Assembly: GCA_002440805.1 (NCBI GenBank)
Contig: DJVD01000137.1
Location: forward strand, 1 to 8,519
Source of the DNA: Chloroflexi bacterium UBA6265
GTDB taxonomy: Bacteria > Chloroflexota > Chloroflexia > Thermomicrobiales > UBA6265
Direction of reading: 5' to 3'
Length of the DNA stretch: 8,519 nucleotides
The notes beneath the pieces were generated by a model. The model saw nothing but the letters and a program-made list of their open reading frames with translations. It made no database searches and was not told the DNA's origin. The position numbers and the translations under genes are program-made. This document shows positions 1-6,265 of the stretch, piece after piece (position 1 is the stretch's first letter; every line of letters starts with the position of its first letter).

Positions 1-509
1 CCATTCTCACCTCACCCTATGCCCTGCGAGCGATCCGCGATCTCGATCTCGATGTGTTGCCGCAGTTGTTTCCGGAATGCGGCATTGCGGGACCGAGTTT
101 GAGTGATCGACGCACCTGGCTGCGTCAGGTGGAATCGATTGCCTGGGGCAAGAACCCGAACATCCGTCTGGTCATGGAGGAATCCGATACCGGCCGGGCG
201 ATCGCGGGGTTCACCATCGAGCGCCATGGCGATGTGGTGGCGACCCTGCGCTATGGCTTTCGACCCAGCACCGCGATGGTGCAGATCGCGGGTTTCCTGT
301 TGGCGAAGACCCTTGCATTCGAAGAGTTGAGGTTAATTGCCCTCCGTACGGATATGATCTCCGGCCAGGATCCGTTGGCCCAGATTCACGACCAGATCGG
401 CTTCCGCGAAGCTGTGCGGCTCAAGGAATTTTGGCGAGATACCGACAACATCGCTCACGACCTGATCACGTATGAAGCCGTCAATCCGGCATGGGAGCGA
501 CCGTCGTGA
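1..509 (+). CDS. GNAT-family N-acetyltransferase-like protein (5' end outside window)
   Basis: The reading frame is open from base 3, so the start lies upstream and about 168 C-terminal residues are visible. The fold assignment rests on the RimJ/RimL-like pattern: an N-terminal stretch LRAIRDLDLD, a central beta-strand region around AIAGFTIERHGDVVATLRY, and a C-terminal part reading DQIGFREAVRLKEFWRD followed by HDLITYE, which matches the usual GF-strand and final strand of ribosomal-protein/alanine acetyltransferase relatives. Oddly, the usual acetyl-CoA pyrophosphate loop (Q/R-x-x-G-x-G/A) is not evident between the central strands; the stretch MVQIAGFLLAK is the nearest equivalent. It may therefore be a degenerate or non-catalytic GNAT. 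The stop TGA (507-509) overlaps the GTG start of the next GNAT gene, so the two are probably co-translated. The substrate is unknown. Confidence 0.65.
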   Translation, partial: ILTSPYALRAIRDLDLDVLPQLFPECGIAGPSLSDRRTWLRQVESIAWGKNPNIRLVMEESDTGRAIAGFTIERHGDVVATLRYGFRPSTAMVQIAGFLLAKTLAFEELRLIALRTDMISGQDPLAQIHDQIGFREAVRLKEFWRDTDNIAHDLITYEAVNPAWERPS

Positions 510-1060
510 GTGAGCGCCGTGCCGACCAGCCGGAGATGTTCGGTGAACGAATTTGGCTGCGTCCGATTGAAGTGCGGGATGCGCTGGCGATTTCGCAGGC
601 ATCGGCGGGCGGCCCCGACGAGATATCGATCGAGCCCGTAATTCCCGTGAGCGAAACAGCCTTCCGGAACTGGGTGCAATCGATCGACGAATCCGAACTG
701 GTGTGGGCAATCTGCAGGACGGATGAGCAGGATGCGATCGGCACGGCTTCCATTCGCCATATCGATTTGCAGCACCGAACAGCGGAGACGGGAATGGGCT
801 TCCTGTACGAAGCCGATCGTGGCCGGGGATACGGTCAGGAAGTGAAGGCGCTCGTGCTCGATTTCGCCTTTGAGGTGATCGGGTTGCACACGCTCATGTG
901 TACGATCGATAGTCGCAATCTGCGGAGCCAGCGCTCGGTGGAACGCAGTGGCTACAAACGGGCTGGCTCACTTACCGCCAACATCCCGATCGGCCTCGGC
1001 CAATACGCCGACACACTGATCTATCAGTTGATGGCCGATGATTGGCGCACCAACCGCTAA
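506..1060 (+). CDS. GNAT-family N-acetyltransferase (RimJ/RimL type)
   Basis: This complete protein of 184 residues is expected to transfer an acetyl group from acetyl-CoA to an amino group of a protein or small molecule. It begins with the typical ERIWLRPIEVRDA strand-helix, has the GMGFLYEADRGRGYGQE segment with the CoA-binding loop RGRGYG at about residues 105-110, and then the IDSRNLRSQRSVERSGYKR segment (N-x-x-S-x-x-x-x-E-x-x-G-[FY]) typical of RimJ/RimL-like enzymes. I chose the GTG at 506 because GGAG at 494-497 sits 8 bases upstream and because it overlaps the preceding stop by 4 bases (GTGA). An in-frame ATG at 491 has no clear ribosome site, and another ATG at 536 would remove little. 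Its 3' end overlaps the convergent 109-aa gene by 4 bp. The acceptor substrate cannot be read from sequence. Confidence 0.85.
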   Translation: MSERRADQPEMFGERIWLRPIEVRDALAISQASAGGPDEISIEPVIPVSETAFRNWVQSIDESELVWAICRTDEQDAIGTASIRHIDLQHRTAETGMGFLYEADRGRGYGQEVKALVLDFAFEVIGLHTLMCTIDSRNLRSQRSVERSGYKRAGSLTANIPIGLGQYADTLIYQLMADDWRTNR

Positions 1061-1386
1061 CTGCGGAGTAGCGTTGCCAATGCCTGCGCCAACGGATCGG
1101 GCGACGATGCCAGCAGGTTGGCTATTTCGCCGTTTGTGGCAGCATCAAAGGCCTGCAAGCCGGCACGTTCGCTCGCGTTGATCGCCGCGGCGAGCATTTC
1201 ACCTGGATCGCCCGATTCATCGTCCAGCGCGATCAGCACGCCCGCGGGCTGCTCGTCCTGAACCACCAGTGTCCAATCATCGGCGATGATGTGCACCTCA
1301 TTGTGTTCTTCAACCAGGCTGATCTCTGTCTGCTCAATCAGGTCGGCGAACGCTGCTGCGGCAGCCTCGAGGATGTTAGTCGGCAT
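1057..1386 (-). CDS. Hypothetical 109-aa acidic protein coupled to arginase-like gene
   Basis: I do not recognise this family. The protein is small and acidic. It has an N-terminal helix rich in alanine (ILEAAAAAFADLIEQ), then a likely beta region (ISLVEEHNEVHIIADDWTLVVQD), and a C-terminal helical part ending PDPLAQALATLLRS. No signal peptide, membrane segment, cysteine pair or nucleotide-binding motif is visible. Its ATG overlaps the last 11 bases of the arginase-like gene upstream, and no strong ribosome site precedes it, so translation is probably coupled to that gene. Such coupling hints at a role alongside the arginase-fold protein, perhaps as a partner or chaperone, but that is inference only. 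Its stop overlaps the convergent GNAT gene by 4 bp. Confidence 0.65.
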   Translation of the reverse strand: MPTNILEAAAAAFADLIEQTEISLVEEHNEVHIIADDWTLVVQDEQPAGVLIALDDESGDPGEMLAAAINASERAGLQAFDAATNGEIANLLASSPDPLAQALATLLRS

Positions 1387-2281
1387 GGTCGCTGCTTTCG
1401 ATGTTCAGCGACCAATGCGTCAGGCTTTGTTCAAGCAGCTGCAGGGTGGAATTAACGGACTTTTCGCCCCGGGCGCCTGCCCCGGGGTTGAGGCTGGTGA
1501 CGCAAATAACCGCAGCCTTTCCGCGTTGGGCCACGAGGTCGACCATCCAGGCAACCTGGCGCGGGGTGAGGCCATTCGCTTCCGGTGTGGATGCGCTGGG
1601 TACGTATTGCGGATCGAGCACGTCCAAATCGACATTCACTACCACGAGGTCAACGTGGGCGAGGAGTCGCTCGACTGCCGCTTCGAACAAGGGTGCGCGT
1701 TGGGGTGATTTGGCATCGATCACCCGGACATCTGTGCTGCGAAGGAGGAGGGTTTCCTTTTCGTCGGTACTGCGCAAACCGGCAATCAGGATCTGATCGG
1801 TCGGTAGCGTATGGCGCAGGTTGGCGCTCTCGCGCCAGATTGGGCCGGCCAAACCGGCTACGATCGCCACCGGCATACCGGCGAGAATGCCGCTAAAGGT
1901 GGTTTCGGGAGTGTTGAAATCGGCGTGGGCATCAATCCACACCAGGCCAATCCGCTTGCCATCGAATGCCTGCTGTACACCGCTAAGCACGCCGATACTG
2001 GCCGTGTCATCGCCAGCCAGCACCAACACCGGATTGCCATCGGCGAGGGATTTGCACACCAGTTCAGCTGTGTGTCTGCCCAGGGTGCCGATATTGGCAG
2101 CAATCGGGCCTTGCACGCGCTCTTCCTCGGGCAGGGTGCTTTCCTGCGGTTCGGTGGTTTCTACGCCAACTGCCCGCAGGCGATCCTGCAAACCAGCCTC
2201 AAGTAATGCCACGGGCCCACGCCCCAGGCCGTCCATATATTCATCGTAGCGATACGGAACAGTCACAATATGAACGGTCAT
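1376..2281 (-). CDS. Arginase/agmatinase (ureohydrolase)-fold protein with altered active site
   Basis: This 301-residue protein is the normal length for the Mn-dependent ureohydrolase superfamily (arginase, agmatinase, formimidoylglutamase). Visible family motifs are WIDAHADFNTP at 115-125 (metal ligands D117, H119, D121) and NVDLDVLDP at 216-224 (D218, D220), followed by STPEANGLT. The first motif, GGDHS in classical members, reads AGDDTAS at 89-95, so Asp92 replaces the first metal-binding His. The loop that in arginase carries the catalytic His (H-G-M/Q-P) reads LAGMP (Ala134), and the Glu of the (V/M)-E-V-N-P motif is Ser263 in VTSLNPG. A two-metal centre may still form with Asp92 as a ligand, but hydrolysis of free arginine seems unlikely. 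The substrate is unknown. The start is supported by GGAGA at 2289-2293, 7 bases upstream. The gene is first in a two-gene unit with the 109-aa protein and diverges from the J-domain gene. Confidence 0.85.
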   Translation of the reverse strand: MTVHIVTVPYRYDEYMDGLGRGPVALLEAGLQDRLRAVGVETTEPQESTLPEEERVQGPIAANIGTLGRHTAELVCKSLADGNPVLVLAGDDTASIGVLSGVQQAFDGKRIGLVWIDAHADFNTPETTFSGILAGMPVAIVAGLAGPIWRESANLRHTLPTDQILIAGLRSTDEKETLLLRSTDVRVIDAKSPQRAPLFEAAVERLLAHVDLVVVNVDLDVLDPQYVPSASTPEANGLTPRQVAWMVDLVAQRGKAAVICVTSLNPGAGARGEKSVNSTLQLLEQSLTHWSLNIESSDHAD

Positions 2282-2354
2282 GGTGTTATCTCCAGGTGGC
2301 AGACAGGCGGGAGCAGTCGACAGGCTATGGCCAGGTTCGGAGCTTCCCTGTTCA

Positions 2355-2360
2355 TATAAT
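2355..2360 (+). promoter_or_regulatory. Candidate -10 box TATAAT
   Basis: This is a perfect sigma-70-type -10 hexamer in the divergent intergenic region. On the + strand it would give a leader of roughly 150 bases before the J-domain gene. No good -35 partner is present, so activity would need an activator or a different sigma factor. The shifted minus-strand TATTAT could instead serve the arginase-like gene, with a leader of roughly 60 bases. Confidence 0.35.
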
Positions 2361-2364
2361 ACTT

Positions 2365-2397
2365 GTTGGCCTGCGTCGCTGTTACGTCATGGCCAAC
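2365..2397. repeat. Perfect 7-bp inverted repeat, possible operator or leader hairpin
   Basis: GTTGGCC (2365-2371) and GGCCAAC (2391-2397) are exact reverse complements separated by 19 bases, starting 5 bases after the TATAAT box. The position overlaps the expected transcription start on the + strand, which would suit a repressor site or a hairpin at the 5' end of the J-gene leader. There is no T-run after it, so it is not a terminator. Confidence 0.35.
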
Positions 2398-2504
2398 GCG
2401 GTTCGGATATCACCGGTGGGAATGCCATACTCCCGATTGTGTATCGCCCGGTCGATCATCCACGCGTAAACTGTTGCATCGGAATGCGGTGAATGCACCG
2501 TGGC

Positions 2505-2513
2505 AGGAGGAGG
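2505..2513 (+). promoter_or_regulatory. Strong Shine-Dalgarno deciding the J-domain gene start
   Basis: AGGAGGAGG lies directly upstream of GTG 2518 (AGGAGG at 2505-2510 leaves a 7-base spacer). The same purine run would fall inside the coding region if the upstream in-frame GTG at 2500 were used, so it argues for 2518. Confidence 0.7.
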
Positions 2514-2517
2514 ATCA

Positions 2518-2988
2518 GTGCAGGAAAATCATTACCGCCTGCTGGATGTCCCATTCTCGGCCACACGCAAGGAAATAACATCTGCCTACCGCACGGCCAT
2601 GCGCAGGTGGCATCCCGATCAGTTCCGCGGCTCCGATATGGCACAGGCTGAGGAATATGCAAAACGTTTGAACCTTGCCTACAGTGTCCTCAGCGATCCC
2701 CACAAGCGGGAAGAGTACGACCGCTCCATTCGGGTAGACGCCCTGCAGGACCAGATCATGGAGAGGTATGTGGCGGGCTACGGGAATTGGAATGTCGGTG
2801 GCAGGGGGCCGTTGCCCGCCGATGCTCCGCGCCGCAGCATGACTACCCGCGAACGCCGCGAGCAACGCGCGTCGGATCGCAATGCATTTCGAAGCATGAT
2901 CGTCTCATTCGCGATGTTACTGGTGTTGGGCCTCATCCTACTCGCGATGTTCTCGCTGCTCAACTCGGCCTTTTCCCTCTTCAGTTAG
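2518..2988 (+). CDS. J-domain protein with C-terminal membrane anchor (DnaJ-like co-chaperone)
   Basis: This protein of 156 residues has an N-terminal J domain at about 5-69, starting HYRLLDVPFSATRKEI and ending DPHKREEYDR, with the essential HPD tripeptide at 32-34. The J domain stimulates the ATPase of a DnaK/Hsp70 partner. The usual Gly/Phe-rich, zinc-finger and C-terminal substrate domains of DnaJ are absent. Instead there is a short polar, basic linker (about 90-125, including TTRERREQRASDRN) and one hydrophobic segment at about 127-149 near the C-terminus, so the protein is likely tail-anchored with the J domain in the cytoplasm, recruiting Hsp70 to the membrane. The start GTG 2518 is chosen for its strong ribosome site; GTG 2500 would add six Gly/Ala-rich residues. 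Its end overlaps the convergent 4-TM protein gene by 8 bp. Client proteins are unknown. Confidence 0.88.
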   Translation: MQENHYRLLDVPFSATRKEITSAYRTAMRRWHPDQFRGSDMAQAEEYAKRLNLAYSVLSDPHKREEYDRSIRVDALQDQIMERYVAGYGNWNVGGRGPLPADAPRRSMTTRERREQRASDRNAFRSMIVSFAMLLVLGLILLAMFSLLNSAFSLFS

Positions 2989-3394
2989 CGAGTTGTCGCT
3001 GTCCCACATAGCCACCGATCATGATGACTGCAGCCACGAGCGCAAAGACGATTTGAGCGGCCCAGCCCTCGGGTACCCACAGGAACTCAAAGAATAACCA
3101 ACCCAACAGGACCGCGCCGGCAGCCAGTGTAAGCAGGTATTCGGATTGCCAATGGCGCCATCGGGCGATGGCAGCCAACAAGGAAGATCCGCCCACAATC
3201 AGCAGGAGAATCAGGCCGGGTGCCTCGTAATTCGAAAAGGGGGAGTCATCGAGGTATTCCAACGGCATGGGTTCGGAGGGGCCCAGCAGGTACCAGCTAC
3301 CCATCGCAGCCCAAAATGCGTTAAACCACAATGCCCAACTAGAATACCGATTCCAGGAGCTAGCGCTTACGTCGATTCTTTTCACCGCGTACAT
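2981..3394 (-). CDS. Four-TM integral membrane protein, unknown function
   Basis: This 137-residue protein has four likely membrane helices at about 20-39 (SWALWFNAFWAAMGSWYLLG), 59-78, 86-106 and 112-130, joined by short loops. The first loop is acidic (EYLDDSPFSNYE). It is Trp- and Phe-rich with no catalytic motif, and I do not recognise the family. The open frame extends upstream to 3520, but that part lies inside the preceding gene and is rich in unremarkable basic residues, so I place the start at ATG 3394. GTG 3385, with AGGG 9 bases upstream, is an alternative. Either way the start lies inside the last codons of the kinase-fold gene, overlapping it by 26-35 bases, so it is probably the last, translationally coupled gene of the amidohydrolase operon. 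It ends in an 8-bp convergent overlap with the J-domain gene. Confidence 0.72.
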   Translation of the reverse strand: MYAVKRIDVSASSWNRYSSWALWFNAFWAAMGSWYLLGPSEPMPLEYLDDSPFSNYEAPGLILLLIVGGSSLLAAIARWRHWQSEYLLTLAAGAVLLGWLFFEFLWVPEGWAAQIVFALVAAVIMIGGYVGQRQLAN

Positions 3395-4565
3395 CCCTGC
3401 CGGCTTCGCCTTTGCGCGCAGGGAATCTGGGTGAGTAGCCGGCATTTTTGCCCTGGCGCTGTCGATTGAAGCGTTCGGTTTGGTCGATATCCGGGGCAAG
3501 AATGTGCGTGACTCGTTCAAGCGAATCGAGCAGCGTTTTCATGCCACTGCGGAGAACCGAGGTCGCTTCGTGACCAATCATACGGTCGTCGAGATAGCTT
3601 AACGTCAGGAGATTGCCGACGATTTCCACGAGCATCAGGCCGGCCACCGCTGGCACGATCCGGCGTTGATCGGGCCGCAATTGGCGCGCAGTAGCGTAGC
3701 TTTCGATGATCGCTTCGGTGAGGGCCGCACTCCATCCCTGCATCTGAATTGTCATTTGGGCCAGGTCAAGCACCGCCGAACCTGCGGACATATGTCGCCA
3801 GCCGACAATGCCCGTCAGCTGGCGCTCAGTGCCTTGGCCAGTGATGAGGATATTCTCCGGCCACAGGTCGTGATGCACGATCACGCTGTTGTCCGTGAAT
3901 TCACCCGGTTCGTTTCGTATGAGATCGCTGGCGGTCGGAATAATGCGATTACCGCAGCGCAACCAACGCCGTATATCACGCTCGTCGGCCGCCTTGTCTC
4001 CCAGCAGTTTACGGTGCTCGAACCAGTACTTGCGCATATGCTCCAGCATGGTGGCGAGTGTGTACACCGGAAGTCCCGAGCGATCGACGCCAAGTGAGGC
4101 CTCGTGTGCGCGCGCCATCACGGCTGCCACCTGCACGATCACCTCGTCGGCATGTGCGCTTTCTGGCAGTGGTAGCGAAATCGGCTTGCCATCGGGATCC
4201 ACATAGCCACCGAAGCGACCCAGGGGACGCCCCTCCAGCCATGAAAGGGCGGAGTAGTGACGATCCTTCACAGTCGCAATCCGGGCATCGTCGCTGCCCT
4301 CGGCAGTAATGAAGGTGGGTACGAGATCCACGCCCTCGGCGTTCAGGCGAGCGAGTACTCGGGCCATGGCCCTTACGTGTTCGGGGCGTTCATCGACCGG
4401 CCACTGCCGCAGCAGCATGTCGCCGGAGGGGCCCAGCATATGGACGAAGGGGCGGTATGCCGGCACATCGTTGGCGCTGTGATTGCCTGGCACCAGCTCA
4501 TCGGTAGCATCCAGCCAGGCATCCATATCAAATTTGGTACTGAGGTGTCGGTAATCATGTTCCAT
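3360..4565 (-). CDS. Aminoglycoside phosphotransferase (APH)-fold protein, probable atypical kinase
   Basis: This 401-residue protein has the layout of the APH/choline-kinase family. An N-lobe includes GDMLLRQWP (about 48-56), AMARVLARLNAEGVDLVP and a hinge-like SALSWLEGRPLGRF (about 105-118). The C-lobe carries the catalytic loop VHHDLWPENIL, with H231, D233 and N238 in the HxDxxxxN pattern. The segment that normally reads I-D-W-E, supplying the second Mg-binding Asp, reads TGIVGWRHMSAGSAVLDLAQ here, with Gly255 (codon GGC) where Asp is expected. If real, phosphotransfer should be weakened or lost. The last 45 or so residues form a very basic, probably unstructured tail (QRQGKNAGYSPRFPARKGEA onward). 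It lies 20 bases after the stop of amidohydrolase A with no clear ribosome site, consistent with operon coupling. Family members phosphorylate hydroxyl groups of small molecules; the real substrate here is unknown. Confidence 0.82.
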   Translation of the reverse strand: MEHDYRHLSTKFDMDAWLDATDELVPGNHSANDVPAYRPFVHMLGPSGDMLLRQWPVDERPEHVRAMARVLARLNAEGVDLVPTFITAEGSDDARIATVKDRHYSALSWLEGRPLGRFGGYVDPDGKPISLPLPESAHADEVIVQVAAVMARAHEASLGVDRSGLPVYTLATMLEHMRKYWFEHRKLLGDKAADERDIRRWLRCGNRIIPTASDLIRNEPGEFTDNSVIVHHDLWPENILITGQGTERQLTGIVGWRHMSAGSAVLDLAQMTIQMQGWSAALTEAIIESYATARQLRPDQRRIVPAVAGLMLVEIVGNLLTLSYLDDRMIGHEATSVLRSGMKTLLDSLERVTHILAPDIDQTERFNRQRQGKNAGYSPRFPARKGEAGRDVRGEKNRRKR

Positions 4566-4585
4566 ATCGACCGAAGTATACGCTG

Positions 4586-6229
4586 CTAGCGCGGTTTGTG
4601 GCCGGGGCCGTATACCTGTGTCCCGGGAAGGCTGCCAGTGTGTTCACCATCCTCCAACACACGGGTGCCGTTGACCCAGACATCGCGAATACCGGTACTC
4701 AGCTGGTGGGGCTCGGTGTAGGTGGCCTTATCGCGGACCGTGGCTGGATCGAAGATGATCACATCGGCAAACATGCCTTCGCGCAAGAACCCACGATCCC
4801 GTAATCCCAGGCGGCTCGCCACCGCACCGCTGGATTTGCGTACCGCCTCCTCCAGCGAAAGCAGCCCCTTCTCGCGAACGAATCGACCCAGCACCCTCGT
4901 GTAGGTGCCGTAGGCACGGGGATGCAGCAATCCCATTTTTCGCCCCCGTTCGGGATCGATGCCTCCGGCATCAGTGCTGAAGGTGATCCACGGTTGTTTT
5001 GCCTGCAGGGCGAGGTTATCGGGACTCATCGCAAGGTACATGCTGAAGATATCGTGCTTGTTGGTGGCAATCAGGTGACAGACGGCTTCAGGCCAGGTCA
5101 TGCCGAGGTCAGCGGCGGCATCAGCCAGGAACCACCCCCGGTATTTCCGGATATCAGGCTGATCGATTTGCGCCAGCAGCACATTCTCGGGACCGACCAT
5201 GAGGCCGAAATTCTCCCAGTCGCTATTGGGGTTGAGCATATCGGCGAGAATGCGGTCCCTTGTTGCCGGGTTGGTCAGGTTCTCCTGCCGTTTGCCATCG
5301 GCCTGGCACCATGGCGGCAGGCACGCTGCGAGACCCGTGCCTGCGCCCTCATAGGGATACATGTCAGCAGTGATATCCACACCGCGATCGCGGGCTGCGC
5401 TGATATCGGCAATCAGTTGCTCCATTTTGTGCCAGTTGTTCCTGCCGATCGCCTTGAGGTGATAGATCTCGGTCGACACGCCCGATTCGTCGGCGATGTG
5501 CAGCGTCTCGGCAAATCCCGACTCAAGGTCATCGCCCTCCGAGCGCATGTGCGTGATGTGGACACCGCTGTATGCCGCGACCACCTTCATCACTTCAACC
5601 AGTTCAGCGGTGCCCATGTACACATCCGGCGGATAGATGAGGGCAGTGGCGATGCCGAAGGCGCCATCTTCCATGCACTCGGCAACCATTTGTCGCATCG
5701 CGGTAATCGCTTCCGGGGTGGCGTTGCCTTCCTGCAAACCCATGCCGTATTGGCGCACCGTGCCGCCACCAACAAACGAGCCGATGTTGACCGATGTACC
5801 CCGGCGCGCAAACTCGTCGAGCCAGTCGCCAAAACGGGTCCAGCCGCGGGCGAGTGAGTCCCAGTCGGCAAATGCCTCGTCACCGATCCGGCCGCGCGTG
5901 CCCTGCGGCCATGGATCGGAGATTTGACCGCCAAACGGGGCGGGAGTCCATCCTTCGCCCATGATTTCAGTAGTCACACCCTGGGTGATTTTGGAAACTG
6001 ACCGCTTGTCGGACAGCAGGTACAGGATGCTGTGGCTCTGGATATCGATGAACCCCGGCGACACGACATGACCTGCGGCATCGATCACCTCGTCTACGCT
6101 CGCGGGGTCGACGGTACCGGGTGCCGCAATTTTTGCAATGCGCTGATCTCGAATCAGCACATCCCCGTAAAACCAGGCATTGCCGCTGCCATCGATGATG
6201 CGCCCGTTATGAATGAGTGTGGATGCCAT
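4586..6229 (-). CDS. D-aminoacylase-like amidohydrolase (N-acyl-D-amino-acid deacylase family), copy A
   Basis: This 547-residue metal-dependent amidohydrolase is the full family length. It has the N-terminal beta-sandwich start LIHNGRIIDGSGNAWFYGDV, the TIM-barrel entry HVVSPGFIDIQSHSI (59-68), KITQGVTTEIMGEGWTPAP (80-98), HITHMRSEGDD (224-234, H227 metal candidate), EIYHLKAIG (254-262, H257), STDAGGIDPERG (418-429, D420), HPRAYGTYTR and the C-terminal ADVIIFDP strand. Characterised D-aminoacylases use two His in HxH, a Cys after the GVTT strand, two further His and an Asp. Here the HxH is Q64-S-H66 and the Cys position region reads GEG (E92). The classical role is releasing a carboxylate from N-acyl-D-amino acids; the altered metal site makes the exact reaction uncertain. 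It follows copy B by 36 bases, with a moderate AAGGCAGG upstream of the ATG. Confidence 0.87.
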   Translation of the reverse strand: MASTLIHNGRIIDGSGNAWFYGDVLIRDQRIAKIAAPGTVDPASVDEVIDAAGHVVSPGFIDIQSHSILYLLSDKRSVSKITQGVTTEIMGEGWTPAPFGGQISDPWPQGTRGRIGDEAFADWDSLARGWTRFGDWLDEFARRGTSVNIGSFVGGGTVRQYGMGLQEGNATPEAITAMRQMVAECMEDGAFGIATALIYPPDVYMGTAELVEVMKVVAAYSGVHITHMRSEGDDLESGFAETLHIADESGVSTEIYHLKAIGRNNWHKMEQLIADISAARDRGVDITADMYPYEGAGTGLAACLPPWCQADGKRQENLTNPATRDRILADMLNPNSDWENFGLMVGPENVLLAQIDQPDIRKYRGWFLADAAADLGMTWPEAVCHLIATNKHDIFSMYLAMSPDNLALQAKQPWITFSTDAGGIDPERGRKMGLLHPRAYGTYTRVLGRFVREKGLLSLEEAVRKSSGAVASRLGLRDRGFLREGMFADVIIFDPATVRDKATYTEPHQLSTGIRDVWVNGTRVLEDGEHTGSLPGTQVYGPGHKPR

Positions 6230-6265
6230 TGAGCCTGCCTTGCTTTGTGTCTACGAAGATGCGGA

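Larger units (their letters stand above)
2282..2517. promoter_or_regulatory. Divergent intergenic region between arginase-like and J-domain genes
   Basis: This 236-bp non-coding stretch should hold the promoters of both divergent genes. The clearest element is a perfect TATAAT at 2355-2360, which reads TATTAT on the other strand one base shifted. No convincing -35 hexamer lies 16-18 bp from it on either strand. A 7-bp perfect inverted repeat follows immediately (see separate entry). I see no CIRCE element or other named heat-shock operator upstream of the J-domain gene. Confidence 0.45.

Noticed and set aside
2365..2397. Inverted repeat as a terminator
   Set aside because: The 19-base loop is long and no T-run follows on either strand.
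2500..2517. GTG 2500 as the start of the J-domain gene
   Set aside because: It would place the AGGAGGAGG ribosome site inside the coding sequence and has no ribosome site of its own.
3395..3520. N-terminal extension of the 4-TM protein up to ATG 3520
   Set aside because: It lies entirely inside the kinase-fold gene, adds low-complexity basic residues and has no ribosome site. A start at 3394 or 3385 is simpler.
4922..5857. Long + strand open frame of 311 codons antisense to amidohydrolase A
   Set aside because: It lies wholly inside a clear amidohydrolase gene, shows no domain, and has no matching frame at the same place in the paralogue. It is a GC-driven shadow.
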